From: Streptomyces monashensis
Lineage (GTDB): Bacteria > Actinomycetota > Actinomycetes > Streptomycetales > Streptomycetaceae
NCBI RefSeq assembly: GCF_001866665.1
Contig: NZ_MLYO01000036.1
Span: forward strand, 62,001 to 126,000
DNA: 64,000 bases
Direction of reading: 5' to 3'
Below the pieces are notes generated by a model. It saw only the letters and a program-made list of their open reading frames with translations, did not search any database and was not told the origin of the DNA. Position 1 is the first letter of the stretch. The number at the start of each line of letters is the position of its first letter. This document shows, in pieces, positions 11,537-19,765 of the stretch. Position numbers and translations under genes: made by a program.

Positions 11537-12007
11537 ATGGGACGGCGAGGGGACCCCCGGCCGGGGGTGAGGTGCCCGCTGCTCGGGCCGGCACTGCCCG
11601 CGCTGCTGCTGACGCTGCTCACCACGGCCTGCGACGGAACCGGCGGCACCAGCGGCCCCGGGCCCCACGGCACCCCCGCGCCGCACGCCTCCTCGCGACG
11701 CGCCTCCCCGCAGCCCACAGGCGCCACATCCGCCTCCCCCGGCCCCACTTCGCCCGCCGACCTGTGCACCCGTCTGGTCTCCCACTGGTCGCGCGCGGTG
11801 CTCGACGGCACCACCTACGGCGACTACCAGTCGATGGGGCTGTCCCATGGGCAGTACGCGATCCTGCGCGAAGTCGTGGTCGCCGCACGGGTGGTGAAAC
11901 GGCGCCAAGGGGCCGCCGCAGCCGATACGTTGATCGACCGTCAGGCACGACGGGCCTGCGCCGACCGCTACCGGTACGGCATCCCGAGTGAAAGCCCCTG
12001 GCAGTGA
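11537..12007 (+). CDS. Putative lipoprotein
   Basis: This 156-residue protein has a basic N terminus, a hydrophobic LGPALPALLLTLLTTAC segment and a lipobox-like TTAC with Cys about residue 32, so it is probably a lipid-anchored extracytoplasmic protein. A Gly/Pro/Ser/Thr-rich linker (about 33-75) precedes a small helical domain with LCTRLVSHWSRAV and YGDYQSMGLSHGQYAILREVV. I do not recognise the domain. Its stop codon overlaps the GTG of the next gene (GTGA), so the two are translationally coupled and probably act together at the membrane. Confidence 0.7.
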   Translation: MGRRGDPRPGVRCPLLGPALPALLLTLLTTACDGTGGTSGPGPHGTPAPHASSRRASPQPTGATSASPGPTSPADLCTRLVSHWSRAVLDGTTYGDYQSMGLSHGQYAILREVVVAARVVKRRQGAAAADTLIDRQARRACADRYRYGIPSESPWQ

Positions 12008-12666
12008 ACGCCATCGGCCCCCTGGAGCCCGGCGAGGGCACGCGCGCGTGGGACGCCGGAGATCCGGCCGGCCCGGCTCCCGGCCCCGCGAGCCGGATCC
12101 GCAGGGCCGCGGCGGCCCGGTACGGCCACCACCGGCGCGCCGTCCTCGCCCTCGCCGCGGCCGCCGTACTCCTCGGCGGTGGCGGCTACCTCTACGCCAC
12201 CCGGCCCCGGCAGGAGGCCTCTCCCCCGCCGCCCCCTGCGCCGTTTCCCGCCCAGATGGTGGACGTGTTCTACGCGGGCGGCCGGCCCACCCCGGCCGGG
12301 GCGCCGTCCCGCAGTTTCAGCTTCGCAGTGCTACTGAGAGTGGAGTCCGGGCCACCGGTCACCGTGGCCCGGGTGACCCAGCCGTACGCGGGTCTGTCGC
12401 TGGTGACGACCCCGCGAACCCCCTTTGACACCAAGGAAGGCACCGACCGCGAGATCACCATAACGATGCACGTGACGGAATGCGGAAAAGTGCCCAAGGA
12501 TGCCGGACTCCCTTTCCTGGACGTAACCCTGCGTAATGTGCGCGCAATGCAGATTCAGAGCTTCATCCTCGGTTCGCCGTATGCGCACCACCTCTCCCAG
12601 GCGGTGAAAGCCGCCTGCGACAACGAGATCACGTCATCACCAAAACCCTCGAGACGCCTGAATTGA
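12004..12666 (+). CDS. Membrane-anchored hypothetical protein
   Basis: The 220-residue protein starts at GTG 12004, overlapping the stop of the lipoprotein gene. A cytoplasmic N-terminal region (about 1-45) is followed by a single transmembrane helix (AVLALAAAAVLLGGGGYLYA), a Pro-rich stalk and an extracytoplasmic domain of about 150 residues. That domain has two cysteines (VTECGKVP and VKAACDNEI) that could form a disulfide. No known domain is evident. The tight coupling with the preceding lipoprotein suggests a paired envelope function. The last ~200 bp are somewhat lower in GC than the neighbours. Confidence 0.65.
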   Translation: MNAIGPLEPGEGTRAWDAGDPAGPAPGPASRIRRAAAARYGHHRRAVLALAAAAVLLGGGGYLYATRPRQEASPPPPPAPFPAQMVDVFYAGGRPTPAGAPSRSFSFAVLLRVESGPPVTVARVTQPYAGLSLVTTPRTPFDTKEGTDREITITMHVTECGKVPKDAGLPFLDVTLRNVRAMQIQSFILGSPYAHHLSQAVKAACDNEITSSPKPSRRLN

Positions 12667-12951
12667 TCATGGCAATTCCTGCGGGTTCTCATCATCCGGA
12701 CGGGGCGAACCGGACGGAATTCCGACCTTCCGCCCAGGGAGTACCGCTCTGCATTACGTCGTGTCATAACAAGAGCGTCACAGCCTCGGACAGAGTCTCC
12801 TCCACGTTCCCTGCACACGCCTAGAGTCACCGCCAGTCACCGCGCCCGTCGGATCACCGCTTCGACTCGCCTTCCGGGCCTGTCATGTCGTTCAGGCGCG
12901 CGGCTCGGCCGTCTCCATGGGGAGGCGGTCGTCCTGGGGAAAGGACTGATC
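12667..12951. other. Upstream region of the liv operon
   Basis: A stretch of 285 bp with no gene, including a relatively AT-rich segment around 12700-12790. It must hold the promoter of the livKHMGF operon. A possible -10-like TAGAGT occurs at about 12823, but no convincing -35 partner is visible, and I cannot assign an operator. Confidence 0.4.
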
Positions 12952-14190
12952 GTGCGTCAACGTTCGCTCATCGCCATCACCGCCGCGCTGGCAGCGGGAA
13001 CACTCACCCTCACCGCCTGCGGCTCGCGCGACAGCGGCGGCGACAAGGGTTCCAACTCCGGAAGCGGCGGCACCACCGTCACCATCGGCATCGACGCCCC
13101 GCTGACCGGCGACCTGTCCGCGCTCGGCCTGGGCATCAAGAACTCCGTGGACCTCGCGGTCAAGACGGCCAACAAGCAGAACATCGTCAAGGGCGTCACC
13201 TTCAAGATCTCCGCCAAGGACGACCAGGCACAGCCCTCCTCCGGCCAGCAGAACGCCACCGCGTTCGTCGGCGACACCTCCGTCCTCGGTGTCGTCGGCC
13301 CGCTCAACTCCTCGGTCGCGCAGTCGATGCAGAAGGTCTTCGACGACAACAAGCTGGTGGAGGTCTCGCCGGCCAACACCAGCCCGGACCTGACCCAGGG
13401 CACCGACTGGCAGAAGACCAAGGCGCGTCCGTACAAGTCGTACTTCCGCACGGCGACCACGGACGCCGTCCAGGGCCCGTTCGCCGCCCAGTACATCTTC
13501 AACAAGGCCAAGAAGACCAAGGTCTTCGTCATCGACGACAAGAAGACCTACGGCGCCGGTCTCGCCAAGACCTTCACCGAGGAGTTCACCAAGCTCGGCG
13601 GCAAGGTGGTCGGCACCGAGCACATCAACCCCGACACCAAGGACTTCTCCGCGGTCGCCACCAAGGTCAAGAGCTCCGGCGCCGAGGTGGTCTACTACGG
13701 CGGCGAGTACCCGCAGGCCGGTCCGCTCAGCAAGCAGATCAAGTCCGCGGGCGCCGACATCCCGCTGATCGGCGGCGACGGCATCTACGACCCGACCTTC
13801 ATCAAGCTGGCCGGCTCCGCCGCCACCGGCGACTTCGCCACCTCGGTCGGCGCACCGGTCGAGACGCTGGCCTCCGCCAAGGAGTTCGTCGCCAACTACA
13901 AGGCGGCGGGCTACAAGGAGGACTACGCGGCCTACGGCGGCTACTCCTACGACTCGGCCTGGTCGATCATCGAGGCCGTGAAGAAGGTCGTCGACGACAA
14001 CGGCGGCAAGCTGCCGTCCGACGCCCGCGCGAAAGTGACCGCCGCGGTGCAGAACGTGTCCTTCGACGGCGTGACCGGCAAGGTCTCCTTCGACCAGTAC
14101 GGTGACGCGACCAACAAGCAGCTCACCGTCTACTCCGTGACGGGCGGCGCCTGGAAGGCCGTGGAGTCCGGCACCTACAACGGCGGCTGA
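12952..14190 (+). CDS. livK: Branched-chain amino acid ABC transporter, substrate-binding lipoprotein
   Basis: The protein has 412 residues starting at GTG 12952 (RQRSLIAITAALAAG). A lipobox TLTAC places the lipidated Cys at about residue 23, anchoring it on the outer face of the membrane. The mature part is a type I periplasmic-binding fold of the Leu/Ile/Val family: VTIGIDAPLTGDLSALG at its start, the VLGVVGPLNSSVAQSM loop, YKSYFRTATTD and AYGGYSYDSAWSIIEAV. It presents leucine, isoleucine, valine or a related amino acid to LivHM. It is the first gene of a five-gene operon, with a 112-bp gap before livH that may allow higher expression of this component. Confidence 0.92.
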   Translation: MRQRSLIAITAALAAGTLTLTACGSRDSGGDKGSNSGSGGTTVTIGIDAPLTGDLSALGLGIKNSVDLAVKTANKQNIVKGVTFKISAKDDQAQPSSGQQNATAFVGDTSVLGVVGPLNSSVAQSMQKVFDDNKLVEVSPANTSPDLTQGTDWQKTKARPYKSYFRTATTDAVQGPFAAQYIFNKAKKTKVFVIDDKKTYGAGLAKTFTEEFTKLGGKVVGTEHINPDTKDFSAVATKVKSSGAEVVYYGGEYPQAGPLSKQIKSAGADIPLIGGDGIYDPTFIKLAGSAATGDFATSVGAPVETLASAKEFVANYKAAGYKEDYAAYGGYSYDSAWSIIEAVKKVVDDNGGKLPSDARAKVTAAVQNVSFDGVTGKVSFDQYGDATNKQLTVYSVTGGAWKAVESGTYNGG

Positions 14191-14302
14191 CCCCACCCAC
14201 CCGCACCGACCGAGCCGCGCGGGGCGCTGTTCCACTGGCGCCCCGCGCGGTCTCGCATCCGGCCCCATCCGTCGAACGTCCGAACATCTCGGAGGACATG
14301 CG

Positions 14303-15235
14303 GTGAACGAACTGCCGCAGCAGCTGGTCAACGGCCTGCTACTTGGATCCATGTACGGGCTGGTCGCCATCGGCTACACCATGGTCTACGGCATCGTCCA
14401 GCTCATCAACTTCGCCCACGGCGAGATCTTCATGACCGGTGCGTTCGGCGCGCTCACGGTCTACGTCTACATCCTTCCCGACGGCACCTCGATGTGGGTG
14501 GCCCTGCCGCTGATGCTGATCGGCGCGGTCCTGGTCTCCGTCGCCGTCGCCGTCGGGGCGGAACGGTTCGCCTACCGCCCGCTGCGCACCGCGCCGCGCC
14601 TCGCGCCCCTCATCACCGCCATCGGTCTGTCCCTGGCGCTCCAGCAGGCGGTGTGGGCCTGGTACCCGCAGGCGAAGTCCGCCCGCACGTTCCCGACCAT
14701 CCCGGGCGGCCCCTTCAACCTGGGCAACGTCACGATCCAGACCGGTGACATCTTCCTGGTGGTCGCGGCCCCGCTCAGCATGGCGTTCCTCGCCTACTTC
14801 GTGATGCGCACCCGTACCGGCCGCGGCATGCAGGCCACCGCCCAGGATCCGGACACCGCGCGGCTGATGGGCGTCAACACCGACCGCATCATCGTGATCG
14901 CGTTCGCCCTCGGCGCCGCCTTCGCGGCCGTCGGAGGCGTGGCCTACGGCCTCAAGTACGGCCAGATCGACTTCAAGATGGGCTTCCTCCTCGGTCTGAA
15001 GGCCTTCACCGCGGCCGTCCTCGGCGGCATCGGCAACATCTACGGCGCCATGCTCGGCGGCCTCGTCCTCGGTGTGGCCGAGGCCCTGTCCACCGCCTAC
15101 ATCGCGGACATCCCCGGTATGGACAAGTTCGGCAGCCAGTCCTGGGCAGACGTCTGGGCGTTCGTACTCCTCATCCTCGTGCTGCTGTTCAGGCCACAGG
15201 GCCTGCTCGGCGAGCGCGTCGCGGACAGGGCGTGA
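14303..15235 (+). CDS. livH: Branched-chain amino acid ABC transporter permease LivH
   Basis: The 310-residue permease starts at GTG 14303 behind a GGAGGAC site. It has about eight transmembrane helices and the family's signature N terminus LVNGLLLGSMYGLVAIGYTM and IVQLINFAHGEIFMTGAFG. The EAA-like cytoplasmic loop that contacts the ATPases lies in RGMQATAQDPDTARLMGVN. It pairs with LivM to form the membrane channel. Its stop overlaps the livM start by four bases (GTGA), implying translational coupling. Confidence 0.93.
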   Translation: MNELPQQLVNGLLLGSMYGLVAIGYTMVYGIVQLINFAHGEIFMTGAFGALTVYVYILPDGTSMWVALPLMLIGAVLVSVAVAVGAERFAYRPLRTAPRLAPLITAIGLSLALQQAVWAWYPQAKSARTFPTIPGGPFNLGNVTIQTGDIFLVVAAPLSMAFLAYFVMRTRTGRGMQATAQDPDTARLMGVNTDRIIVIAFALGAAFAAVGGVAYGLKYGQIDFKMGFLLGLKAFTAAVLGGIGNIYGAMLGGLVLGVAEALSTAYIADIPGMDKFGSQSWADVWAFVLLILVLLFRPQGLLGERVADRA

Positions 15236-17091
15236 CAGCGATGACCACACAGACCACACCGTCCGAGTCCCCCAAGTCCCCCGGGACCCCCGAGACTTCG
15301 GACACCCCCGCTGCCGCCCGCGCCGGCCTCGTCGGCCTTCCGGCGTCGCTCGGCCGGGCCCTCGCCACCGGCGGCGGCGTCCTCACGATCGTGTCCACCT
15401 TCCTGTCCTGGACCTGGACCACCGACTTCCCCGGCGACCTCACCGTCTACGGCTACCCGGGCGGCCTCCAGGTCCTCGTCCTGATCGGCGGCGTCCTCAC
15501 CACCCTGTTCGGCCTCGCCTCCTACGGCGTACGGGGCGTTCGCGCGCTGGCGCCCGGCAGCGCCGACGCCGCGGTGAAGATGGCCGCGCTCGGCACCTTC
15601 GGCGCCGCCTGGTACACCGTCATCGCCATCAGCGTGGAACTCGGCGGCCTGGTCAACCTGGACCCGGGCGGCGTCGTCGTCGCGATCGCCACGCTCGTCG
15701 CCCTGATCGGCGCGCTGGCCCTGCCGTTCACGCGGCCGGAGCCGGACCCGGTCGACCCGGACGACACCGGCTGGGAGCTGCTTCGGCACAACACCCGCCA
15801 GCGCTGGAACACGTTCCGCGCGGCCTTCGCCGCCGACACCCCGGCCCCGGCCCGCCCCCTGCCCTCCTGGGCCGAGATCCTCGTCATCGTCGCCGTCATG
15901 GCCGTGGGGCTGACCGTCTTCAGCTACGGCGTCGGCACGGCGTACGACGAGCTGTTCATCGGCTTCCTGATCACCGCCGGCTTCGGTTTCGCCGCGGTCT
16001 CCAAGGCCGGGCTCGTGGCCCGTGTCTCGGCGATCACCGCGAAGCACCGGAACATCACCATGATCGGCGCCTTCGTCGCCGCCGCGGCCTTCCCGTTCAC
16101 CCAGACCAGCGACCAGTACGCGACGATCGGCGTCTACATCCTGATCTTCGCGACCGTCGCGCTGGGCCTGAACATCGTCGTCGGCCTCGCCGGCCTCCTC
16201 GACCTCGGTTACGTCGCCTTCCTCGGTGTCGGTGCCTACACCGCGGCTTTGGTCTCCGGTTCGCCGTCCTCGCCGCTGCACGTGCACTGGCCGTTCTGGG
16301 CCTCCGCGTTGCTCGGCGCGGTCGTGGCCATGGTCTTCGGCGTCATCATCGGCGCCCCGACCCTGCGGCTGCGCGGCGACTACCTCGCCATCGTGACGCT
16401 CGGCTTCGGTGAGATCTTCCGGATCACCGTCCTCAACATGGACGGCACCTCGGGCCCGGACGTCACCAACGGCTCCAACGGCATCTCCTCGATCCCGAAC
16501 CTGAACATCCTCGGCTTCGACTTCGGCGCGCAGCACCAGATCCTCGGCACCACCATCGGCCGGTTCGCCAACTACCTGCTGCTGATGCTGATCATCACGC
16601 TCGTGGTGGTCGTGGTGTTCCGGCGCAGCAGCGACTCGCGCATCGGCCGCGCCTGGGTCGCCATCCGCGAGGACGAGACCGCCGCGCTCGCCATGGGCAT
16701 CAACGGCTTCCGGGTCAAGCTCATCGCCTTCGCGCTCGGCGCCTGCCTGGCCGGGCTCTCCGGCTCCGTCCAGGGCCACGTCACCTACACGGTGACCCCG
16801 GAGCAGTACCAGTTCGCCTACGCCGTGCCGCCCAACTCGGCCTTCCTGCTGGCCGCCGTGGTCCTCGGCGGCATGGGCACCATCTCCGGTCCGCTGGTCG
16901 GCGCGTCCCTGCTGTACCTGATCCCGGCCAAGCTCCAGTTCCTGGGCGACTACCAGCTCTTCGCGTTCGGTGTCACCCTCATCCTGCTGATGCGCTTCCG
17001 CCCGGAGGGGCTCATCCCGAACCGGCGCCGCCAGCTGGAGTTCCACGAAGAGTCCGAGACGCCCGCCGTCCTCAGCAAGGCAGGGGCCTGA
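15232..17091 (+). CDS. livM: Branched-chain amino acid ABC transporter permease LivM (long form)
   Basis: The 619-residue protein starts at GTG 15232; an ATG at 15241 would be three residues shorter. The conserved LivM core begins about residue 290 (ILIFATVALGLNIVVGLAGLLDLGYVAFLGVGAY) and includes the IGAPTLRLRGDYLAIVTLGFGEI segment and the ATPase-contact loop WVAIREDETAALAMGI. Ahead of it lie about 280 extra residues: a Pro/Thr-rich cytoplasmic start, several transmembrane segments (about 45-165) and a loop. LivM in proteobacteria lacks this region; in my recollection long forms are common in Streptomyces. Its C terminus is hydrophilic. livG follows after 5 bp. Confidence 0.92.
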   Translation: MTAMTTQTTPSESPKSPGTPETSDTPAAARAGLVGLPASLGRALATGGGVLTIVSTFLSWTWTTDFPGDLTVYGYPGGLQVLVLIGGVLTTLFGLASYGVRGVRALAPGSADAAVKMAALGTFGAAWYTVIAISVELGGLVNLDPGGVVVAIATLVALIGALALPFTRPEPDPVDPDDTGWELLRHNTRQRWNTFRAAFAADTPAPARPLPSWAEILVIVAVMAVGLTVFSYGVGTAYDELFIGFLITAGFGFAAVSKAGLVARVSAITAKHRNITMIGAFVAAAAFPFTQTSDQYATIGVYILIFATVALGLNIVVGLAGLLDLGYVAFLGVGAYTAALVSGSPSSPLHVHWPFWASALLGAVVAMVFGVIIGAPTLRLRGDYLAIVTLGFGEIFRITVLNMDGTSGPDVTNGSNGISSIPNLNILGFDFGAQHQILGTTIGRFANYLLLMLIITLVVVVVFRRSSDSRIGRAWVAIREDETAALAMGINGFRVKLIAFALGACLAGLSGSVQGHVTYTVTPEQYQFAYAVPPNSAFLLAAVVLGGMGTISGPLVGASLLYLIPAKLQFLGDYQLFAFGVTLILLMRFRPEGLIPNRRRQLEFHEESETPAVLSKAGA

Positions 17092-17096
17092 CCACG

Positions 17097-18062
17097 ATGA
17101 CCACCGACACCACCACGAAGGACACCGCCCCCGGCGCACCCGCCCCCGGCCAGGTCGTCCTCGACGCCCGCGGCGTGACCATGCGCTTCGGCGGTCTGAC
17201 CGCCGTACGCAATGTGGACCTGACCGTCAACAGCGGCGAGATCGTCGGCCTGATCGGCCCCAACGGCGCCGGCAAGACGACCTTCTTCAACTGCCTGACC
17301 GGTCTGTACGTGCCCACCGAGGGCGAGGTCCGCTACCGGGACCAGGTGCTGCCGCCGAAGTCCTTCAAGGTCACCGCGGCCGGCATCGCCCGTACCTTCC
17401 AGAACATCCGGCTGTTCGCCAACATGACCGTGCTGGAGAACGTCCTCGTCGGCCGGCACACCCGCACCAAGGAGGGCCTGTGGTCCGCGCTGCTGCGCGG
17501 ACCGGGCTTCCACCGCGCCGAGGCCGCCTCGCGCGAACGGGCCATGGAACTGCTCCGGTTCGTGGGCCTGGACCGCAAGGCCGAACACCTCGCCCGCAAC
17601 CTCCCCTACGGCGAGCAGCGCAAGCTGGAGATCGCCCGCGCCCTGGCCAGCGAGCCCGGTCTGCTGCTGCTCGACGAGCCGACGGCCGGTATGAACCCGC
17701 AGGAGACCCGGGCCACCGAGGAACTCGTCTTCGCCATCCGGGACCAGGGCATCGCCGTCCTCGTCATCGAGCACGACATGCGCTTCATCTTCAACCTCTG
17801 CGACCGGGTGGCCGTCCTGGTGCAGGGCGAGAAGCTGGTCGAGGGCGACAGCGCGGCCGTCCAGGGCGACGAGCGCGTGATCGCGGCCTACCTCGGCGAA
17901 CCCTTCGAGGACGCGCCCGGCGCCGCGGAGGTGGCCGAGGTCGAGGCCGCGGAGGCGGCGGCCGGGACCGAGTCGGCCGAGGCGACCGAGCCCGCCGAAG
18001 CGGCCGCGGCGGACGCCGAGAACCCGACCGACGCCGCGCCCGGCAAGGAGAACGACCGATGA
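17097..18062 (+). CDS. livG: Branched-chain amino acid ABC transporter ATP-binding protein LivG
   Basis: This 321-residue ATPase shows Walker A GPNGAGKTT, a LivG-type Q-loop region (ARTFQNIRLFANMTVLENVLVG), an ABC signature reading LPYGEQRKLEIARAL instead of LSGGQ as usual for LivG, Walker B LLLLDEPTAGMN and the switch histidine in VIEHDM. The ABC domain ends near residue 262 (AAYLGEPF). It is followed by about 55 residues rich in Ala, Glu and Thr with no predicted fold, an acidic low-complexity tail. It powers uptake together with LivF and overlaps the livF start (ATGA). Confidence 0.93.
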   Translation: MTTDTTTKDTAPGAPAPGQVVLDARGVTMRFGGLTAVRNVDLTVNSGEIVGLIGPNGAGKTTFFNCLTGLYVPTEGEVRYRDQVLPPKSFKVTAAGIARTFQNIRLFANMTVLENVLVGRHTRTKEGLWSALLRGPGFHRAEAASRERAMELLRFVGLDRKAEHLARNLPYGEQRKLEIARALASEPGLLLLDEPTAGMNPQETRATEELVFAIRDQGIAVLVIEHDMRFIFNLCDRVAVLVQGEKLVEGDSAAVQGDERVIAAYLGEPFEDAPGAAEVAEVEAAEAAAGTESAEATEPAEAAAADAENPTDAAPGKENDR

Positions 18063-18775
18063 CCGCACTGCTCGAAGTCGAGGACCTGAGGGTCGCCTAC
18101 GGCAAGATCGAGGCCGTCAAGGGCGTCTCGTTCACGGTCGAGGCCGGTCAGGTGGTCACCCTCATCGGCACCAACGGCGCCGGCAAGACCACCACGCTGC
18201 GCACGCTCTCCGGACTGCTGAGGCCGGTCGGCGGCCAGATCCGGTTCAACGGCAAGTCGTTGAAGAAGGTCCCGGCCCATCAGATCGTCGCGCTGGGCCT
18301 CGCCCACTCCCCCGAGGGACGGCACATCTTCCCGCGCATGACGATCGAGGACAATCTGCGCCTCGGCGCGTTCCTGCGCAGCGACAAGCCGGGCATCGAG
18401 AGGGACATCCAGCGCGCCTACGACCTCTTCCCCATCCTCGGGGAGCGCAGGAAGCAGGCCGCGGGCACCCTCTCCGGCGGCGAGCAGCAGATGCTGGCGA
18501 TGGGCAGGGCGCTGATGTCCCAGCCGAAGCTGCTGATGCTGGACGAGCCGTCGATGGGGCTGTCGCCGATCATGATGCAGAAGATCATGGCGACGATCGC
18601 CGAGCTGAAGTCCCGGGGCACGACGATCCTGCTGGTCGAACAGAACGCGCAGGCCGCGCTCTCGCTGGCCGACCAGGGCCATGTGATGGAGGTCGGCACG
18701 ATCGTGCTGTCCGGATCCGGGCAGGACCTGCTGCACGACGAGTCGGTGCGCAAGGCCTATCTGGGCGAGGACTGA
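18059..18775 (+). CDS. livF: Branched-chain amino acid ABC transporter ATP-binding protein LivF
   Basis: The 238-residue ATPase starts at ATG 18059 within the livG stop (ATGA). Motifs are Walker A GTNGAGKTT, signature LSGGEQQMLAMGRALM, Walker B LLMLDEPSMGLSP and the switch region LLVEQNAQAAL, where Gln replaces His as is usual in LivF. It completes the livKHMGF operon. Downstream is a GC-rich dispersed repeat with a CCCC-GGGG hairpin that probably ends transcription before the convergent ANTAR regulator. Confidence 0.93.
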   Translation: MTALLEVEDLRVAYGKIEAVKGVSFTVEAGQVVTLIGTNGAGKTTTLRTLSGLLRPVGGQIRFNGKSLKKVPAHQIVALGLAHSPEGRHIFPRMTIEDNLRLGAFLRSDKPGIERDIQRAYDLFPILGERRKQAAGTLSGGEQQMLAMGRALMSQPKLLMLDEPSMGLSPIMMQKIMATIAELKSRGTTILLVEQNAQAALSLADQGHVMEVGTIVLSGSGQDLLHDESVRKAYLGED

Positions 18776-18800
18776 TTTCGCCGTTCGGATCTGCGGGGCC

Positions 18801-18850
18801 GTCGTGGCTGGTCGCGCGGTTCCCCGCGCCCCTTACGGGGTACGGGGCAC
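18801..18850. repeat. Dispersed Streptomyces intergenic repeat (short form)
   Basis: The sequence contains GTGGCTGGTCGCGC (18804-18817) followed by TTCCCCGCGCCCCTTACGGGG, a type of short palindromic element I recognise from many Streptomyces intergenic regions. A longer version with the same two ends lies at 58735-58800 in this window. The CCCC-TTAC-GGGG part can fold into a hairpin and sits exactly between the convergent livF and ANTAR genes. Confidence 0.65.
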
Positions 18851-18864
18851 CGCGCACCGAGAGC

Positions 18865-19521
18865 TCAGGCCTTCCGGCCCGCCTTCTTCTCCTCGCTGTC
18901 CGCGATCACCGCCTCCGCGACCTGCTGCATCGACATGCGGCGGTCCATGGAGGTCTTCTGGATCCAGCGGAAGGCGGCCGGCTCGGTCAGGCCGTACTCG
19001 GTCTGGAGGACGGACTTCGCGCGGTCGACGAGCTTGCGGGTCTCCAGGCGCTGGGTGAGGTCGGCGACCTCCTGCTCCAGTTGCTTCAGCTCGGTGAAGC
19101 GGGAGACGGCCATCTCGATCGCCGGCACGACGTCGCTCTTGCTGAACGGCTTGACCAGGTACGCCATGGCACCGGCGTCCCGGGCGCGCTCCACGAGGTC
19201 GCGCTGGGAGAAGGCGGTGAGCATGAGGACCGGCGCGATGGACTCCTCGGCGATCTTCTCGGCCGCGGAGATGCCGTCCAGCTTGGGCATCTTCACGTCC
19301 AGGATGACCAGGTCCGGCCTGTGCTCGCGGGCCAGCTCGACGGCCTGCTCGCCGTCTCCGGCCTCGCCGACGACCGTGTACCCCTCTTCTTCGAGCATCT
19401 CTTTCAGGTCGAGCCGGATCAGGGCCTCGTCCTCGGCGATGACGACTCGGGTCGTCAGCGGAGGCACGTGCGACTTGTCGTCGTCGGGCGCGTCTACGGG
19501 CTGGGGCGACTCGGCGGTCAC
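18865..19521 (-). CDS. pdtaR: ANTAR-domain response regulator (PdtaR type)
   Basis: The 218-residue protein starts at GTG 19521 behind GAGGAGC. An N-terminal receiver domain (about 25-140) has the acidic pair in VVIAEDEALIRLD, the phospho-acceptor Asp in DLVILDVKMPKLDG, and the conserved Thr and Lys in LMLTAFS and YLVKPFS. After a helical linker comes an ANTAR RNA-binding domain (about 150-210, LETRKLVDRAKSVLQTEYGL and AFRWIQKTSMDRRMSMQQVAEA). Such proteins antiterminate transcripts by binding paired hairpins when phosphorylated. No partner kinase is adjacent, as usual for this orphan regulator in actinobacteria. I see no clear paired ANTAR hairpins nearby. Confidence 0.9.
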   Translation of the reverse strand: MTAESPQPVDAPDDDKSHVPPLTTRVVIAEDEALIRLDLKEMLEEEGYTVVGEAGDGEQAVELAREHRPDLVILDVKMPKLDGISAAEKIAEESIAPVLMLTAFSQRDLVERARDAGAMAYLVKPFSKSDVVPAIEMAVSRFTELKQLEQEVADLTQRLETRKLVDRAKSVLQTEYGLTEPAAFRWIQKTSMDRRMSMQQVAEAVIADSEEKKAGRKA

Positions 19522-19621
19522 GGGGGCTCCTCGTTCAGGGCACGGGTACTGCTGACAAGAGCCTACCTAGCTACGGTATGGTGGACGCGCGGAGGGTCGG
19601 GGGAAACCTTGGATTCTGCGA

Positions 19622-19696
19622 GCCCCGGTAGCCCAATTGGCAGCAGGCAACGGATTCAAAACCCGTACAGTGTCGGTTCGAGTCCGACCCGGGGCA
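19622..19696 (+). tRNA. Short (class I) tRNA with CAA anticodon
   Basis: A complete 75-nt cloverleaf can be drawn by hand. The acceptor stem is GCCCCGG/CCGGGGC, followed by A73. The D arm contains AATTGGCAGC. The anticodon stem is ACGGA/CCCGT with an A-C mismatch closing the loop, and the loop is TTCAAAA, giving anticodon CAA. The variable loop is 5 nt (ACAGT), and the T arm is GTCGG-TTCGAGT-CCGAC. CCA is not encoded. By anticodon it would read UUG (Leu), but bacterial tRNA-Leu has a long variable arm and this one does not. The D loop resembles tRNA-Gln. Its amino acid identity is therefore uncertain; software would probably label it Leu. It is transcribed alone, with a terminator after it. 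Confidence 0.85.
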
Positions 19697-19701
19697 CTTT
19701 T

Positions 19702-19761
19702 CCTTGGATCCCAAGGTCAGTGCAGAAAGAGATGAAGGCCCCTCGACCGAGGGGCCCTTTT
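19702..19761 (+). terminator. tRNA 3' hairpin and bidirectional terminator
   Basis: After the tRNA a small CCTTGG/CCAAGG hairpin (19702-19716) is followed by a stem GGCCCCT/AGGGGCC (19737-19743 with 19750-19756) and the T-rich run CTTTT. That is a canonical rho-independent terminator for the tRNA. Because the pyk stop codon is at 19766 on the other strand, it can also end the pyk transcript. Confidence 0.8.
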
Positions 19762-19765
19762 CGTG

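Noticed and set aside
19622..19696. Integrative-element attachment site at the tRNA gene
   Set aside because: No integrase gene and no repeated tRNA 3' end are present in the window.
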